Positions 1 through 5,574 are shown, numbered from the stretch's first letter. The stretch is DNA of 5,574 bases from Clostridia bacterium (GCA_017501865.1 JAFVWD010000119.1:1-5574); one strand, 5' to 3'. Notes: generated from the letters alone by a model not told the origin. Numbers and translations: made by a program.

Positions 1-2160
1 AGGTGTTACCGCATAATAACCACGAAGAAGCTCGAGCAATTTCTTTCTTGCTTGAAGATTACCCATTAAGCAGAATATCAGACCTTTACGCACTGAATTA
101 TCATCTGAAATATCAATGTATGGAGGCAATGTGTTTTGCGAGAGTGCCTGATTTATATCGTTTGCCAATGTTCTTGGTGCAAATCCAAAATCTGAAATAA
201 ACATATTAAGATGTCTTTCAAATAAAGGATGCCCTTCATAACGCTTTTGTATTGTTGCACAGTAATCACGGAGCAAAGCAAGGTTATCATCAGAAACCTC
301 ACCGTGCGATAATCTTTCAAGAAGTTGATCTAAACGAAGGGGTTTAGGATTAGTTCCATCTCCGCCATTACCGGGACGAGGAATTGTGTGGTCATGCTCG
401 GTAACACCAACAGCATCAACAATATAGAAACAGTTTTTATTGTCAGCATTAGGTGTAACTTCTCTTAGTTTGTCCTCATTAAGTGTTCGGCAACCTCTGC
501 CTTTCATCTGTGTGTATAAAACATCAGACTTTACATCGTTCATAAACAGAACAACTTCCAAAGGCTTAACATCAGTACCGGTAGCAACAAGCGTAACAGT
601 AACTGCAATTCTGAAATCCCTTTCTGTTCTCAAATCACGGATAAGTGTATTTGAATCGCCTGCAGAATATGTAATTTTCTGAACAAAGTTATCAGGAACT
701 TTGCCATCAGCAAATTTTTCTGCAAACACTTGCTTTGCTATCTCTACAATTTTTGTAGCATGATTGTCGTCTTTAGCAAAGATAAGAGTTTTAGGAATGT
801 AGTGCCAATTTTCTTCTCTTTCAGGATAAAGGTCTGTATAAATTGAATCCATATATGATTTCAGAACAGATTCAATTTGGTTGGGGTTAATAACAGAACG
901 GTCTAACTGATTTGGTGCATAATCAATACGATTCTGGGCTGTGTATGTATCCACAACTTCACCAGCACGGTTGATATCAGTTACTGTTTCACCCTGCTTA
1001 ATAGTTCCACCGTGAACAGTTGCTTCTGTAATTATTCTATACACACGGGCAGGAACATTAACGCCATCAACAACAGAGTCATCATATGTGTATTTTGCTA
1101 TTTCATTGTTATTGAAATAAGCATATGCTTCAGGAATGGGTGTTGCTGTCAACCCAAGAATCTTTGCGTCTTTGAAATAATCAAGAACAGCCTTCCATTT
1201 ACCATAGATTGAACGATGACATTCATCAACAATGATAAACTGAAAATAGTCAGGCGGCAATTCAAGGTCAGAACCAAGCTCAACAGCTGGTTCATTTTTC
1301 ACAACATCGTTTAACCCACGCTTTTCATCTTCTTTATCTTCGTCATCGTCCACAATATTTTGACCTGTAAGAACGGCAAACAGTTTCTGAATTGTCGATA
1401 TAATAATATCACCCTGAACATCTTCGGGCTTCTTCAATCTGTTTATCTGATACAGTTCATTCATTGGCTTTTGCTTTTCTGTACGGTCAAAAAGGCTGAA
1501 TTCAGTTTCAGTCTGACGAGCAAGGTTGTTTCTGTCAACGAGGAAAAGAACACGCTTAGTAGGTGTATAATTCAATAGACGGTATGAAGCAAGACAAGCA
1601 AGATATGTCTTACCTGAACCTGTTGCAAGTATAGCAAGAGCTTTTTTCTTACCTGCTTTCAGAGAAGCTTCAAGTTTTACCTCTGCATCATACTGACAGT
1701 CACGAAGTCCTTTTTTCTCTATTCTTGGTAATGCTCCGTATTCAGATTTTTTACCAAGCATCTGAAGCATTTTCTTTGGAGAGTGCATTTCTGTAAGCTC
1801 AATATACTCACTGTCTGCATCAAGCATATTCTTAAAATATATCTTATTTCCGTTTGCAAGGTATACAAAAGGAATCTGATTAGGATACCACAAACCTACA
1901 CCTTGAGGATTCTGTGAGTACCATTCAGCTTGCTGTGCAACTGCATTACCAAGTGAATTATCTTCTGCCTTTGCCTCAACAACAGCAATAGCTTTGTCAT
2001 CAACAAAAAGAAGGTAGTCACTTTCCTTATTGCCCTGCATTAAAGCCTCTTTAACTGCAGAAGCATTGAACGGAATATATTCATCACGAGCAACAACATC
2101 CCATCCTGCCGCAGTCAATTGCTTATCTATTTTAACTCTTGCTTTTTCTTCAGGTAACAT
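1..2160 (-). CDS. hsdR: Type I restriction-modification system, restriction/translocase subunit HsdR (partial, C-terminus beyond left edge)
   Basis: This is the motor and nuclease subunit of a type I restriction enzyme; with HsdM and HsdS it pumps DNA using ATP and cuts unmodified DNA away from the target site. The frame is open for 720 codons from ATG 2158-2160 to the left edge, with no stop or frameshift. The N-terminal nuclease domain shows D48, then E62-A-K64 (PD-(D/E)xK), then Q77xxxY81, as in HsdR and RecB-family nucleases. The superfamily 2 helicase core follows: Walker A ATGSGKT (179-185), motif Ia-like LFLVDRNNLARQ, DECH box (312-315), TATP motif III (338-341), ATGTDV motif V (526-531) and QMKGRGCR motif VI (551-558). 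An acidic, charged insert lies at about 266-281, before the DECH box. Residues from about 590 begin the helical C-terminal region, resembling the EcoEI-type (IB) C-terminal domain. Family members are usually about 800-1000 aa, so roughly 100-250 residues are missing. It lies 78 bp downstream of the mrr-like gene on the same strand, probably in one transcript. HsdM and HsdS are not in the window. Confidence 0.94.
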   Translation of the reverse strand, partial: MLPEEKARVKIDKQLTAAGWDVVARDEYIPFNASAVKEALMQGNKESDYLLFVDDKAIAVVEAKAEDNSLGNAVAQQAEWYSQNPQGVGLWYPNQIPFVYLANGNKIYFKNMLDADSEYIELTEMHSPKKMLQMLGKKSEYGALPRIEKKGLRDCQYDAEVKLEASLKAGKKKALAILATGSGKTYLACLASYRLLNYTPTKRVLFLVDRNNLARQTETEFSLFDRTEKQKPMNELYQINRLKKPEDVQGDIIISTIQKLFAVLTGQNIVDDDEDKEDEKRGLNDVVKNEPAVELGSDLELPPDYFQFIIVDECHRSIYGKWKAVLDYFKDAKILGLTATPIPEAYAYFNNNEIAKYTYDDSVVDGVNVPARVYRIITEATVHGGTIKQGETVTDINRAGEVVDTYTAQNRIDYAPNQLDRSVINPNQIESVLKSYMDSIYTDLYPEREENWHYIPKTLIFAKDDNHATKIVEIAKQVFAEKFADGKVPDNFVQKITYSAGDSNTLIRDLRTERDFRIAVTVTLVATGTDVKPLEVVLFMNDVKSDVLYTQMKGRGCRTLNEDKLREVTPNADNKNCFYIVDAVGVTEHDHTIPRPGNGGDGTNPKPLRLDQLLERLSHGEVSDDNLALLRDYCATIQKRYEGHPLFERHLNMFISDFGFAPRTLANDINQALSQNTLPPYIDISDDNSVRKGLIFCLMGNLQARKKLLELLRGYYAVTP

Positions 2161-2168
2161 AACGTTAA

Positions 2169-2174
2169 CCTCCT
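2169..2174 (-). promoter_or_regulatory. Ribosome binding site of hsdR
   Basis: On the minus strand AGGAGG stands 8 bases before the ATG at 2160. This is a full anti-16S match and fixes the hsdR start. I see no convincing separate promoter in the 78-bp gap, so translation from the upstream mrr transcript is the simplest reading. Confidence 0.85.
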
Positions 2175-2196
2175 GTAAGCGTTTTAGTGTTTGTTG

Positions 2197-2223
2197 CTTC
2201 CGCATAATAAAAATTATCGGAAG
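2197..2223 (-). other. Stem-loop between mrr and hsdR
   Basis: An inverted repeat with outer arms CTTCCG and CGGAAG (perfect, 6 bp) encloses inner arms ATAAT and ATTAT around a 4-base loop, with one unpaired base between the outer and inner stems. In the mrr-hsdR transcript it would form an 11-bp hairpin about 22 bases before the hsdR ribosome binding site. It is not followed by a U-tract on the minus strand, so it is not a standard terminator. It could be an RNA processing or stability element, or a partial attenuator; that is inference. Confidence 0.55.
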
Positions 2224-2238
2224 TTGTTAAGTAAAAAT

Positions 2239-3144
2239 TTATTCCTCAGTATTATAAAAATCATCTAACACATAGGTCTGCACCGGTGTTATATAAAGTT
2301 CATAACGTTTAACAAGTCTTACGAGTTCGTTACCATCAATCAATGTTATAGGTGAACCTTCTCTTGCAGCAGTTCTTGCCGAATTTGTGAATCTACCATT
2401 AGTAATAAACACACCATAGTCAGCCTGATATTTATTCATTGCACCCAAGAACTGATTAATTTCTGGTTCAGTTACAGCTGAATAATTGTATCTTTTACAT
2501 TGAATAACAACTCTTGTTGTTCTGAAATCATTAGCATCAATGTGATATCCATAACCATCAATACCACCATCATTACTAATCTGAACACCTTTTTCTGTAA
2601 ATTCAACGCCCATACGATTGAGCAATGCTCTTGAGAATGCCTCAAACTTTTTAGGTGACATTTTTGCTATAGCTGAAAGTAAAGTTTCTTTAAACTCATC
2701 TTTTATTTTTTCTTCAGCATGGGTTTCTTCTTCGCTATCATTAACATCAACAGTTTTATTTTTCTTATTATTTTTACTTAATTCTTCCCAGAACACTTTC
2801 GAGGTTTCAATAACATCTTTTTGCACGTCGAGTGAATCAACATCAAGATACAAACCCTTTTCAGTAAGTGTAACTGGTGATGAATCTGTATAAGTCAACA
2901 AATCACAAAAAGATAAATTCTTTATTGCAAAGTTGAATTTAAAATTGAATTCTTTATATGTATTACCTGTTTTTTTCGATACCTTTTCTATTTCAGCATA
3001 CTCAGCTATCTGGTCATCTAAATCTGCAATTCGTTCTTTAATCTCTGAACGCTCTAACTGACCGCCAGCTTCTTGTAACACTTTCAATATTGGTTTTATT
3101 AAATATGCAATTTTACCTTCTGATGATAATTCTTTTAAAATCAT
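2239..3144 (-). CDS. mrr: Mrr-type restriction endonuclease (type IV-like)
   Basis: This is a 301-residue protein with the layout and length of E. coli Mrr (about 304 aa), a nuclease that restricts modified foreign DNA. The N-terminal part (about 10-105) fits the Mrr_N winged-helix domain, ending in a VTLTEKG strand. A highly charged, probably disordered linker (about 120-150, KNNKKNK then an E/D-rich stretch) follows. The catalytic Mrr_cat domain (about 160-285) shows SPKKFEAFSRALL (E168), NDGGIDG (D196), QCKRY (Q215 and K217), then GVFITNGRFT and LIDGNELVRL. D196-Q215-K217 is the D...QxK form of the PD-(D/E)xK site, so it looks catalytically intact. I chose ATG 3144, which has a GGAAAGG ribosome binding site 9 bases upstream. 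A longer frame from TTG 3183 is unlikely, because the predicted transcript starts almost on that TTG. It is the first gene of a probable mrr-hsdR operon. Which modification it recognises cannot be read from the sequence. Confidence 0.9.
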   Translation of the reverse strand: MILKELSSEGKIAYLIKPILKVLQEAGGQLERSEIKERIADLDDQIAEYAEIEKVSKKTGNTYKEFNFKFNFAIKNLSFCDLLTYTDSSPVTLTEKGLYLDVDSLDVQKDVIETSKVFWEELSKNNKKNKTVDVNDSEEETHAEEKIKDEFKETLLSAIAKMSPKKFEAFSRALLNRMGVEFTEKGVQISNDGGIDGYGYHIDANDFRTTRVVIQCKRYNYSAVTEPEINQFLGAMNKYQADYGVFITNGRFTNSARTAAREGSPITLIDGNELVRLVKRYELYITPVQTYVLDDFYNTEE

Positions 3145-3153
3145 AATAAAGAA

Positions 3154-3160
3154 CCTTTCC
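3154..3160 (-). promoter_or_regulatory. Ribosome binding site deciding the mrr start
   Basis: On the minus strand GGAAAGG lies 9 bases before ATG 3144. The alternative TTG at 3183 has only a GGAG far upstream, inside the promoter spacer, which would not be transcribed. This supports the 301-residue product over a 314-residue one. Confidence 0.7.
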
Positions 3161-3188
3161 TTTACGTAAATACAATTATTCAAACTAC

Positions 3189-3217
3189 ATTATAATACAA
3201 TTTTCTCCTTTTTTCAA
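3189..3217 (-). promoter_or_regulatory. Housekeeping (sigma-A type) promoter of mrr-hsdR
   Basis: On the minus strand the -35 box is TTGAAA (3212-3217, 5 of 6 consensus) and the -10 box is TATAAT (3189-3194, 6 of 6), with exactly 17 bases between. Transcription should begin at about 3181-3183, leaving a leader of about 37-39 bases before ATG 3144. I see no clear operator over it, so the restriction genes may be transcribed constitutively. Confidence 0.85.
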
Positions 3218-3341
3218 CCAAAACCAATACTATGAAACGGACTTTGCGGGGGTGTAAAATTGAAAAATAAATTACCCTCCACTTCTATATGTCTAAAAAC
3301 GCAAAAGACTACAAAAATTTCTATTTTTCTGCATTTTTTTA

Positions 3342-3378
3342 CTTTCGTGCAAATTTTTACTGATATATTACACGAAGG
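3342..3378. repeat. Inverted repeat TTCGTG / CACGAA
   Basis: TTCGTG (3344-3349) and CACGAA (3371-3376) are perfect complements separated by 21 bases. The pairing extends two steps outward by one G-T and one C-G pair, to about 8 bp. The long loop makes it a weak hairpin; it could also be two half-sites. Function unknown. Confidence 0.35.
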
Positions 3379-3394
3379 GGTTCAGGGGGCACAA

Positions 3395-3430
3395 AAATTT
3401 CGGTTATTTATAAAATAAATACCGCAATTT
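3395..3430. repeat. Imperfect hairpin just upstream of the phosphohexomutase promoter
   Basis: Arms AAATT, CGGT and ATTTAT pair with ATAAAT, ACCG and AATTT around a 3-base AAA loop. There is one T-C mismatch and one bulged T, giving about 15 paired bases. It ends 3 bases before the -35 box at 3434. Being mostly A/T it may be partly fortuitous, but the CGGT/ACCG core is perfect. It could be a protein-binding site or a decayed terminator. Confidence 0.4.
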
Positions 3431-3433
3431 CTA

Positions 3434-3462
3434 TTTACAGATTTTTTTAATTATGTTATTAT
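3434..3462 (+). promoter_or_regulatory. Promoter of the phosphohexomutase gene
   Basis: The -35 box TTTACA (3434-3439, 5 of 6) and -10 box TATTAT (3457-3462, 5 of 6) are exactly 17 bases apart in an A/T-rich setting. Transcription is predicted to begin at about 3469-3471, giving a leader of about 25 bases before the ATG. Confidence 0.75.
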
Positions 3463-3465
3463 TTA

Positions 3466-3475
3466 TGCGTACGCA
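3466..3475. promoter_or_regulatory. Palindrome TGCGTACGCA on the predicted transcription start; candidate operator
   Basis: TGCGTACGCA is a perfect 10-bp palindrome, G/C-rich within an A/T-rich leader, and begins 4 bases after the -10 box. Its centre (3470/3471) falls on the predicted +1. A dimeric repressor bound here would block initiation, so it is a plausible operator for carbohydrate-responsive control. The regulator is unknown and it could be chance. Confidence 0.4.
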
Positions 3476-3483
3476 AAACTTCT

Positions 3484-3490
3484 GAGGTGG
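3484..3490 (+). promoter_or_regulatory. Ribosome binding site of the phosphohexomutase gene
   Basis: GAGGTGG lies 4 bases before ATG 3495 (7 bases counted from the GAGG core). It supports this start, which also places the conserved FGTGGWR motif at the very N-terminus, as expected for the family. Confidence 0.8.
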
Positions 3491-3494
3491 TATT

Positions 3495-4901
3495 ATGATT
3501 AAATTTGGTACAGGCGGCTGGCGCGCTATTATAGGTGACGATTTCACTCGTGAAAATGTACAGCTCGTTGCTGCAGGCATTGTGAAATATGCCAAAGAAC
3601 AAAATAAAACGGACAAGCCTGTTATTATAGGCTATGACAGACGTTTTTTGTCTGAAAGTGCTGCAAAATGGATTGCCGAGGCTCTTGTGGCAGGCGGAAT
3701 TGACGTATGGTTTCTGAACCGTTCAGCTCCGACTCCGTTAATAATGCACACTGTTAAGGACAGTGAGCTTTACTTTGGTGTTGAGGTTACCGCAAGTCAC
3801 AACCCTGCGAGGTACAACGGCATAAAGGTAATTGTTGACGAAGGCAGAGATGCAAGTCAGGAGGTTACCGGAAGAATTGAGCAGCTTATTGCTGAAACTC
3901 AGAACGTTGAAACTATTGATTTTGATACTGCTGTTGCAGAAGGTAAAATTCTTTACCTCAGAAATCCATTCAACAAATTCCTTGACGATATTTTAGATTT
4001 GCTTGATACCGATGCCTTAAGAGATCGCGGTCTTCGTGTTCTTTTTGACACTATGCACGGTTCGGGCGCATATCCGTTACAGGTTATTTTCCACACTACC
4101 CGTTGCACGGTTGACACAATCAACCTTAACAAGGATGCTTATTTCGGAGGAATTATGCCTGCTCCTACCGAGCAGACTCTTTCACCTCTCAGCGATATGG
4201 TTGTTAAGGGCAATTATGACTTAGGTATTGCAATGGACGGCGACGGCGACCGCCTTGGTATAATTGACAAAGACGGTACATATATAAATGCTAACCAGAT
4301 TCTTTGTATGCTTTACTACTACCTTGTTAAATACAAGGGCTGGAAGGGCGGAGTTGTCAGAAACCTTGCCACTACCCATATGCTCGACAAAATTGCCGAA
4401 AGCTTCGGTGAAAAGTGCTACGAGGTACCCGTTGGCTTTAAGTACATTTCGTCAAAGCTTGACGAGGTTGACGCTGTACTTGGCGGTGAAAGCTCAGGCG
4501 GTCTTACAGTGCGCGGTCACATCCACGGCAAGGACTCGGTTTATGCCGCATCACTTTTTGCCGAGATGGTCAGCGTAACAGGTCAGTCCCCCTCTCAGAT
4601 GCTTGCACAGCTTAATAAGGAGTTCGGTGATTTCGTAATGGTTGAGGACGATATGCGCTTCGACCCCGAAATGAAAAATGCCGTTGAAAAAACTCTTCTT
4701 GAAGATAAGCGTTTACCTGAATTTGCCGACGAAATCGTTAAGGTAAGCTACAAGGACGGCTGCAAGGTTTACTTTGAGGATGGCTTTGTTATCTGCCGTT
4801 TCTCAGGCACGGAGCCTCTTCTGAGAATCTTCGCAGAAAGCACAAGCAAGGTCCGCGCAAAGGACTACATCAACACAATTAAAAAATTCTTGTTTGCATA
4901 A
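3495..4901 (+). CDS. Alpha-D-phosphohexomutase (phosphoglucomutase/phosphomannomutase family)
   Basis: This cytoplasmic enzyme is expected to move phosphate between C1 and C6 of a hexose phosphate, for example glucose-1-P and glucose-6-P, linking glycolysis with glycogen and cell-envelope sugar synthesis. The 468-residue protein is complete, and all four active-site loops are present. The catalytic phosphoserine loop is TASHNP (99-104, S101), the magnesium loop is DGDGDR (248-253; D248, D250, D252), the sugar-specificity loop is GESSGG (331-336; E332 and S334), and the phosphate-binding loop is RFSGTEP (435-441). FGTGGWR at 4-10 is the usual N-terminal signature. The length is typical of bacterial PGM/PMM-type enzymes. 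Glucose versus mannose preference, or a glucosamine role as in GlmM, cannot be settled here, so I give no symbol. It has its own promoter and terminator and appears to be transcribed alone. It is less A/T-rich than the restriction genes opposite. Confidence 0.95.
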   Translation: MIKFGTGGWRAIIGDDFTRENVQLVAAGIVKYAKEQNKTDKPVIIGYDRRFLSESAAKWIAEALVAGGIDVWFLNRSAPTPLIMHTVKDSELYFGVEVTASHNPARYNGIKVIVDEGRDASQEVTGRIEQLIAETQNVETIDFDTAVAEGKILYLRNPFNKFLDDILDLLDTDALRDRGLRVLFDTMHGSGAYPLQVIFHTTRCTVDTINLNKDAYFGGIMPAPTEQTLSPLSDMVVKGNYDLGIAMDGDGDRLGIIDKDGTYINANQILCMLYYYLVKYKGWKGGVVRNLATTHMLDKIAESFGEKCYEVPVGFKYISSKLDEVDAVLGGESSGGLTVRGHIHGKDSVYAASLFAEMVSVTGQSPSQMLAQLNKEFGDFVMVEDDMRFDPEMKNAVEKTLLEDKRLPEFADEIVKVSYKDGCKVYFEDGFVICRFSGTEPLLRIFAESTSKVRAKDYINTIKKFLFA

Positions 4902-4908
4902 AAGCTTT

Positions 4909-4935
4909 GACCCTTGAAGTTCCGCTTCAGGGGTC
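4909..4935 (+). terminator. Rho-independent-like terminator of the phosphohexomutase gene
   Basis: GACCCTTGAAG and CTTCAGGGGTC form an 11-bp stem with one G-T pair and a 5-base loop (TTCCG), extendable by one T-A pair, starting 7 bases after the TAA stop. The downstream tract is ATTTAATT, a weak U-run interrupted by adenines, so termination may be incomplete. The next gene's promoter starts right after it. Confidence 0.75.
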
Positions 4936-4941
4936 ATTTAA

Positions 4942-4970
4942 TTGACATTATTTTTTCTGTGCTTTATACT
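4942..4970 (+). promoter_or_regulatory. Housekeeping promoter of the zinc-ribbon gene
   Basis: The -35 box is a perfect TTGACA (4942-4947) and the -10 box is TATACT (4965-4970, 5 of 6), with exactly 17 bases between. Transcription is predicted at about 4976-4978, some 30 bases before the ATG. A strong, probably constitutive promoter; no operator is obvious. Confidence 0.85.
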
Positions 4971-5007
4971 ATATTTATATAAGATACAACAAAAGTGAGG
5001 TGTTGTT

Positions 5008-5574
5008 ATGTCAGTTTTACTCCAGCAAAAGTGCCCCAACTGTGGCGGTGCCATAAACTACAGTGCCGAAACACGTAATATGACCTGCCCTGCCTGCGGT
5101 GCGGAATTCGACGTTGAGGCTCTGCAGAGGGTGGCAGAGGAAAGAGAGCAGGATATAGAGCACGTCCTTGAATGGAAATCAGACGGTGCCCCCTGGCGGG
5201 AAGAAGAAACGGAGAATCTTGCGGTATATATGTGCTCATCCTGTGGCGGTAAGATTATTACCGACGTAACAACAGGTGCCACAAGCTGTCCCTATTGCGA
5301 AAACTCCGTTGTTGTAAAAAGTCACTTTTCAGGTGATTTCAAGCCCGATAAAATTATCCCCTTTAAGGTTTCAAGGGCTGAAGCTATTGCGGCTTTGCGC
5401 CGTCACGTTAATTCAAATAAATACATCCCTGCACTTTTCAGGGATGAAAACCGCATCAACGAAATCAAGGGTGTTTATGTGCCACATTGGTTATTTTCAG
5501 GTGACGGTACCGCAAGTGCACACTTTTCCGCACGAAATATCCGCACGTGGCGTATGGGTGACTATGACTATTCG
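5008..5574 (+). CDS. Double zinc-ribbon protein of unknown function (partial, C-terminus beyond right edge)
   Basis: The frame is open for 189 codons from ATG 5008 to the right edge. The start is preceded by GTGAGGTG (4995-5002), 5 bases upstream. Two four-cysteine zinc ribbons are visible: CPNCGG...CPACG (C9, C12, C27, C30) and CSSCGG...CPYCE (C76, C79, C94, C97), joined by a charged, probably helical segment (about 36-70). After them come PDKIIPFK (113-120) and GVYVPHWLF (155-163). These resemble a family of Firmicutes proteins often labelled TFIIB-type zinc-ribbon or, misleadingly, PriA-helicase-like; family members as I recall them run to about 350 aa. No helicase motif is visible and there is no signal peptide. 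The ribbons suggest metal binding and perhaps nucleic-acid or protein contact; the biochemical role is unknown. Codon use resembles the phosphohexomutase gene, consistent with a resident gene. Confidence 0.85.
   Translation, partial: MSVLLQQKCPNCGGAINYSAETRNMTCPACGAEFDVEALQRVAEEREQDIEHVLEWKSDGAPWREEETENLAVYMCSSCGGKIITDVTTGATSCPYCENSVVVKSHFSGDFKPDKIIPFKVSRAEAIAALRRHVNSNKYIPALFRDENRINEIKGVYVPHWLFSGDGTASAHFSARNIRTWRMGDYDYS

Larger units (their letters stand above)
3184..3494. other. Divergent intergenic region between mrr and the phosphohexomutase gene
   Basis: This stretch is A/T-rich and I see no convincing gene in it. It holds the leftward mrr promoter at its left end and the rightward phosphohexomutase promoter at its right end. 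Between them are two G-rich patches (3248-3252 and 3377-3389) and imperfect inverted repeats. One pairs GGGGG-T-GTAA (3248-3257) with TTACCCTCC (3272-3280), with one bulge and one G-T pair; two more are listed separately. An 11-bp direct repeat, AATTTCTATTT, occurs at 3316-3326 and 3426-3436. The genes on either side diverge, so no terminator is expected here. Confidence 0.6.

Noticed and set aside
440..682. 80-codon plus-strand frame
   Set aside because: It is antisense to the helicase motif V-VI region of hsdR, which is unmistakable on the other strand.
2197..2223. Rho-independent terminator after mrr
   Set aside because: No U-tract follows the hairpin on the minus strand and its inner stem is all A/T, so I list it as a stem-loop only.
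2618..2893. 91-codon plus-strand frame, serine-rich
   Set aside because: It is antisense to the Mrr-like gene, has no ribosome binding site, and its low-complexity serine-rich product is typical of a shadow frame.
3145..3183. N-terminal 13-residue extension of the Mrr-like protein from TTG 3183
   Set aside because: The predicted transcription start falls on the TTG itself, and ATG 3144 has a proper ribosome binding site.
3316..3436. Direct repeat AATTTCTATTT (two copies 110 bp apart) as a mobile-element target duplication
   Set aside because: Nothing like a mobile element lies between the copies, and an 11-bp A/T-rich match in such DNA can arise by chance.
3184..3494. Riboswitch or small RNA in the divergent intergenic region
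   Set aside because: The predicted leaders of both flanking genes are only about 25-39 bases, too short for a riboswitch, and no recognisable RNA family core is visible.
4288..4578. 96-codon plus-strand frame inside the phosphohexomutase gene
   Set aside because: It is an out-of-frame shadow of a complete enzyme gene with all four catalytic loops.
5006..5282. Two overlapping minus-strand frames of 74 and 77 codons
   Set aside because: They are antisense to the zinc-ribbon gene, whose cysteine pairs, promoter and ribosome binding site make it the real gene.

Overview
The window looks like the chromosome of a low-GC, Gram-positive gut-type Clostridia (Ruminococcaceae/Oscillospiraceae or a close relative; inference). 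The grounds are strong AGGAGG-like ribosome binding sites, near-consensus housekeeping promoters with 17-bp spacers, an A/T-rich intergenic region, and a double zinc-ribbon protein of a type I associate with that group. No rRNA, tRNA, CRISPR array, insertion sequence or integrase is visible.

Left half (1-3217, minus strand): a DNA-restriction island read right to left. A near-perfect promoter (3189-3217) drives an Mrr-type restriction endonuclease gene (2239-3144). After a 78-bp gap holding a stem-loop, the restriction/translocase subunit gene of a type I restriction-modification system (hsdR, 1-2160) follows; it runs off the left edge with about its first 720 codons present. HsdR needs HsdM and HsdS to act, and neither is in the window. 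They would be expected further left. Mrr (cuts modified DNA) beside a type I system (cuts unmodified DNA) recalls the restriction clusters of enterobacteria.

Centre (3184-3494): a divergent, non-coding, A/T-rich region. It holds the mrr promoter, several imperfect inverted repeats, and the promoter of the rightward gene. A perfect 10-bp palindrome sits on that gene's predicted transcription start.

Right half (3434-5574, plus strand): two separately promoted genes. The first is a complete alpha-D-phosphohexomutase (phosphoglucomutase/phosphomannomutase family, 468 aa) with all four active-site loops, ending in a hairpin terminator. Six bases after that hairpin a second consensus promoter begins. 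It drives an N-terminal fragment (189 codons) of a protein with two four-cysteine zinc ribbons and no known function, cut by the right edge.

The genes do not form one pathway: a defence cluster lies back to back with a central sugar-phosphate gene and an unrelated zinc-ribbon gene. I found no clearly new system. The most useful observations are the corrected start of the Mrr gene, the palindrome at the phosphohexomutase start site, the stem-loop between mrr and hsdR, and the uncharacterised zinc-ribbon protein.
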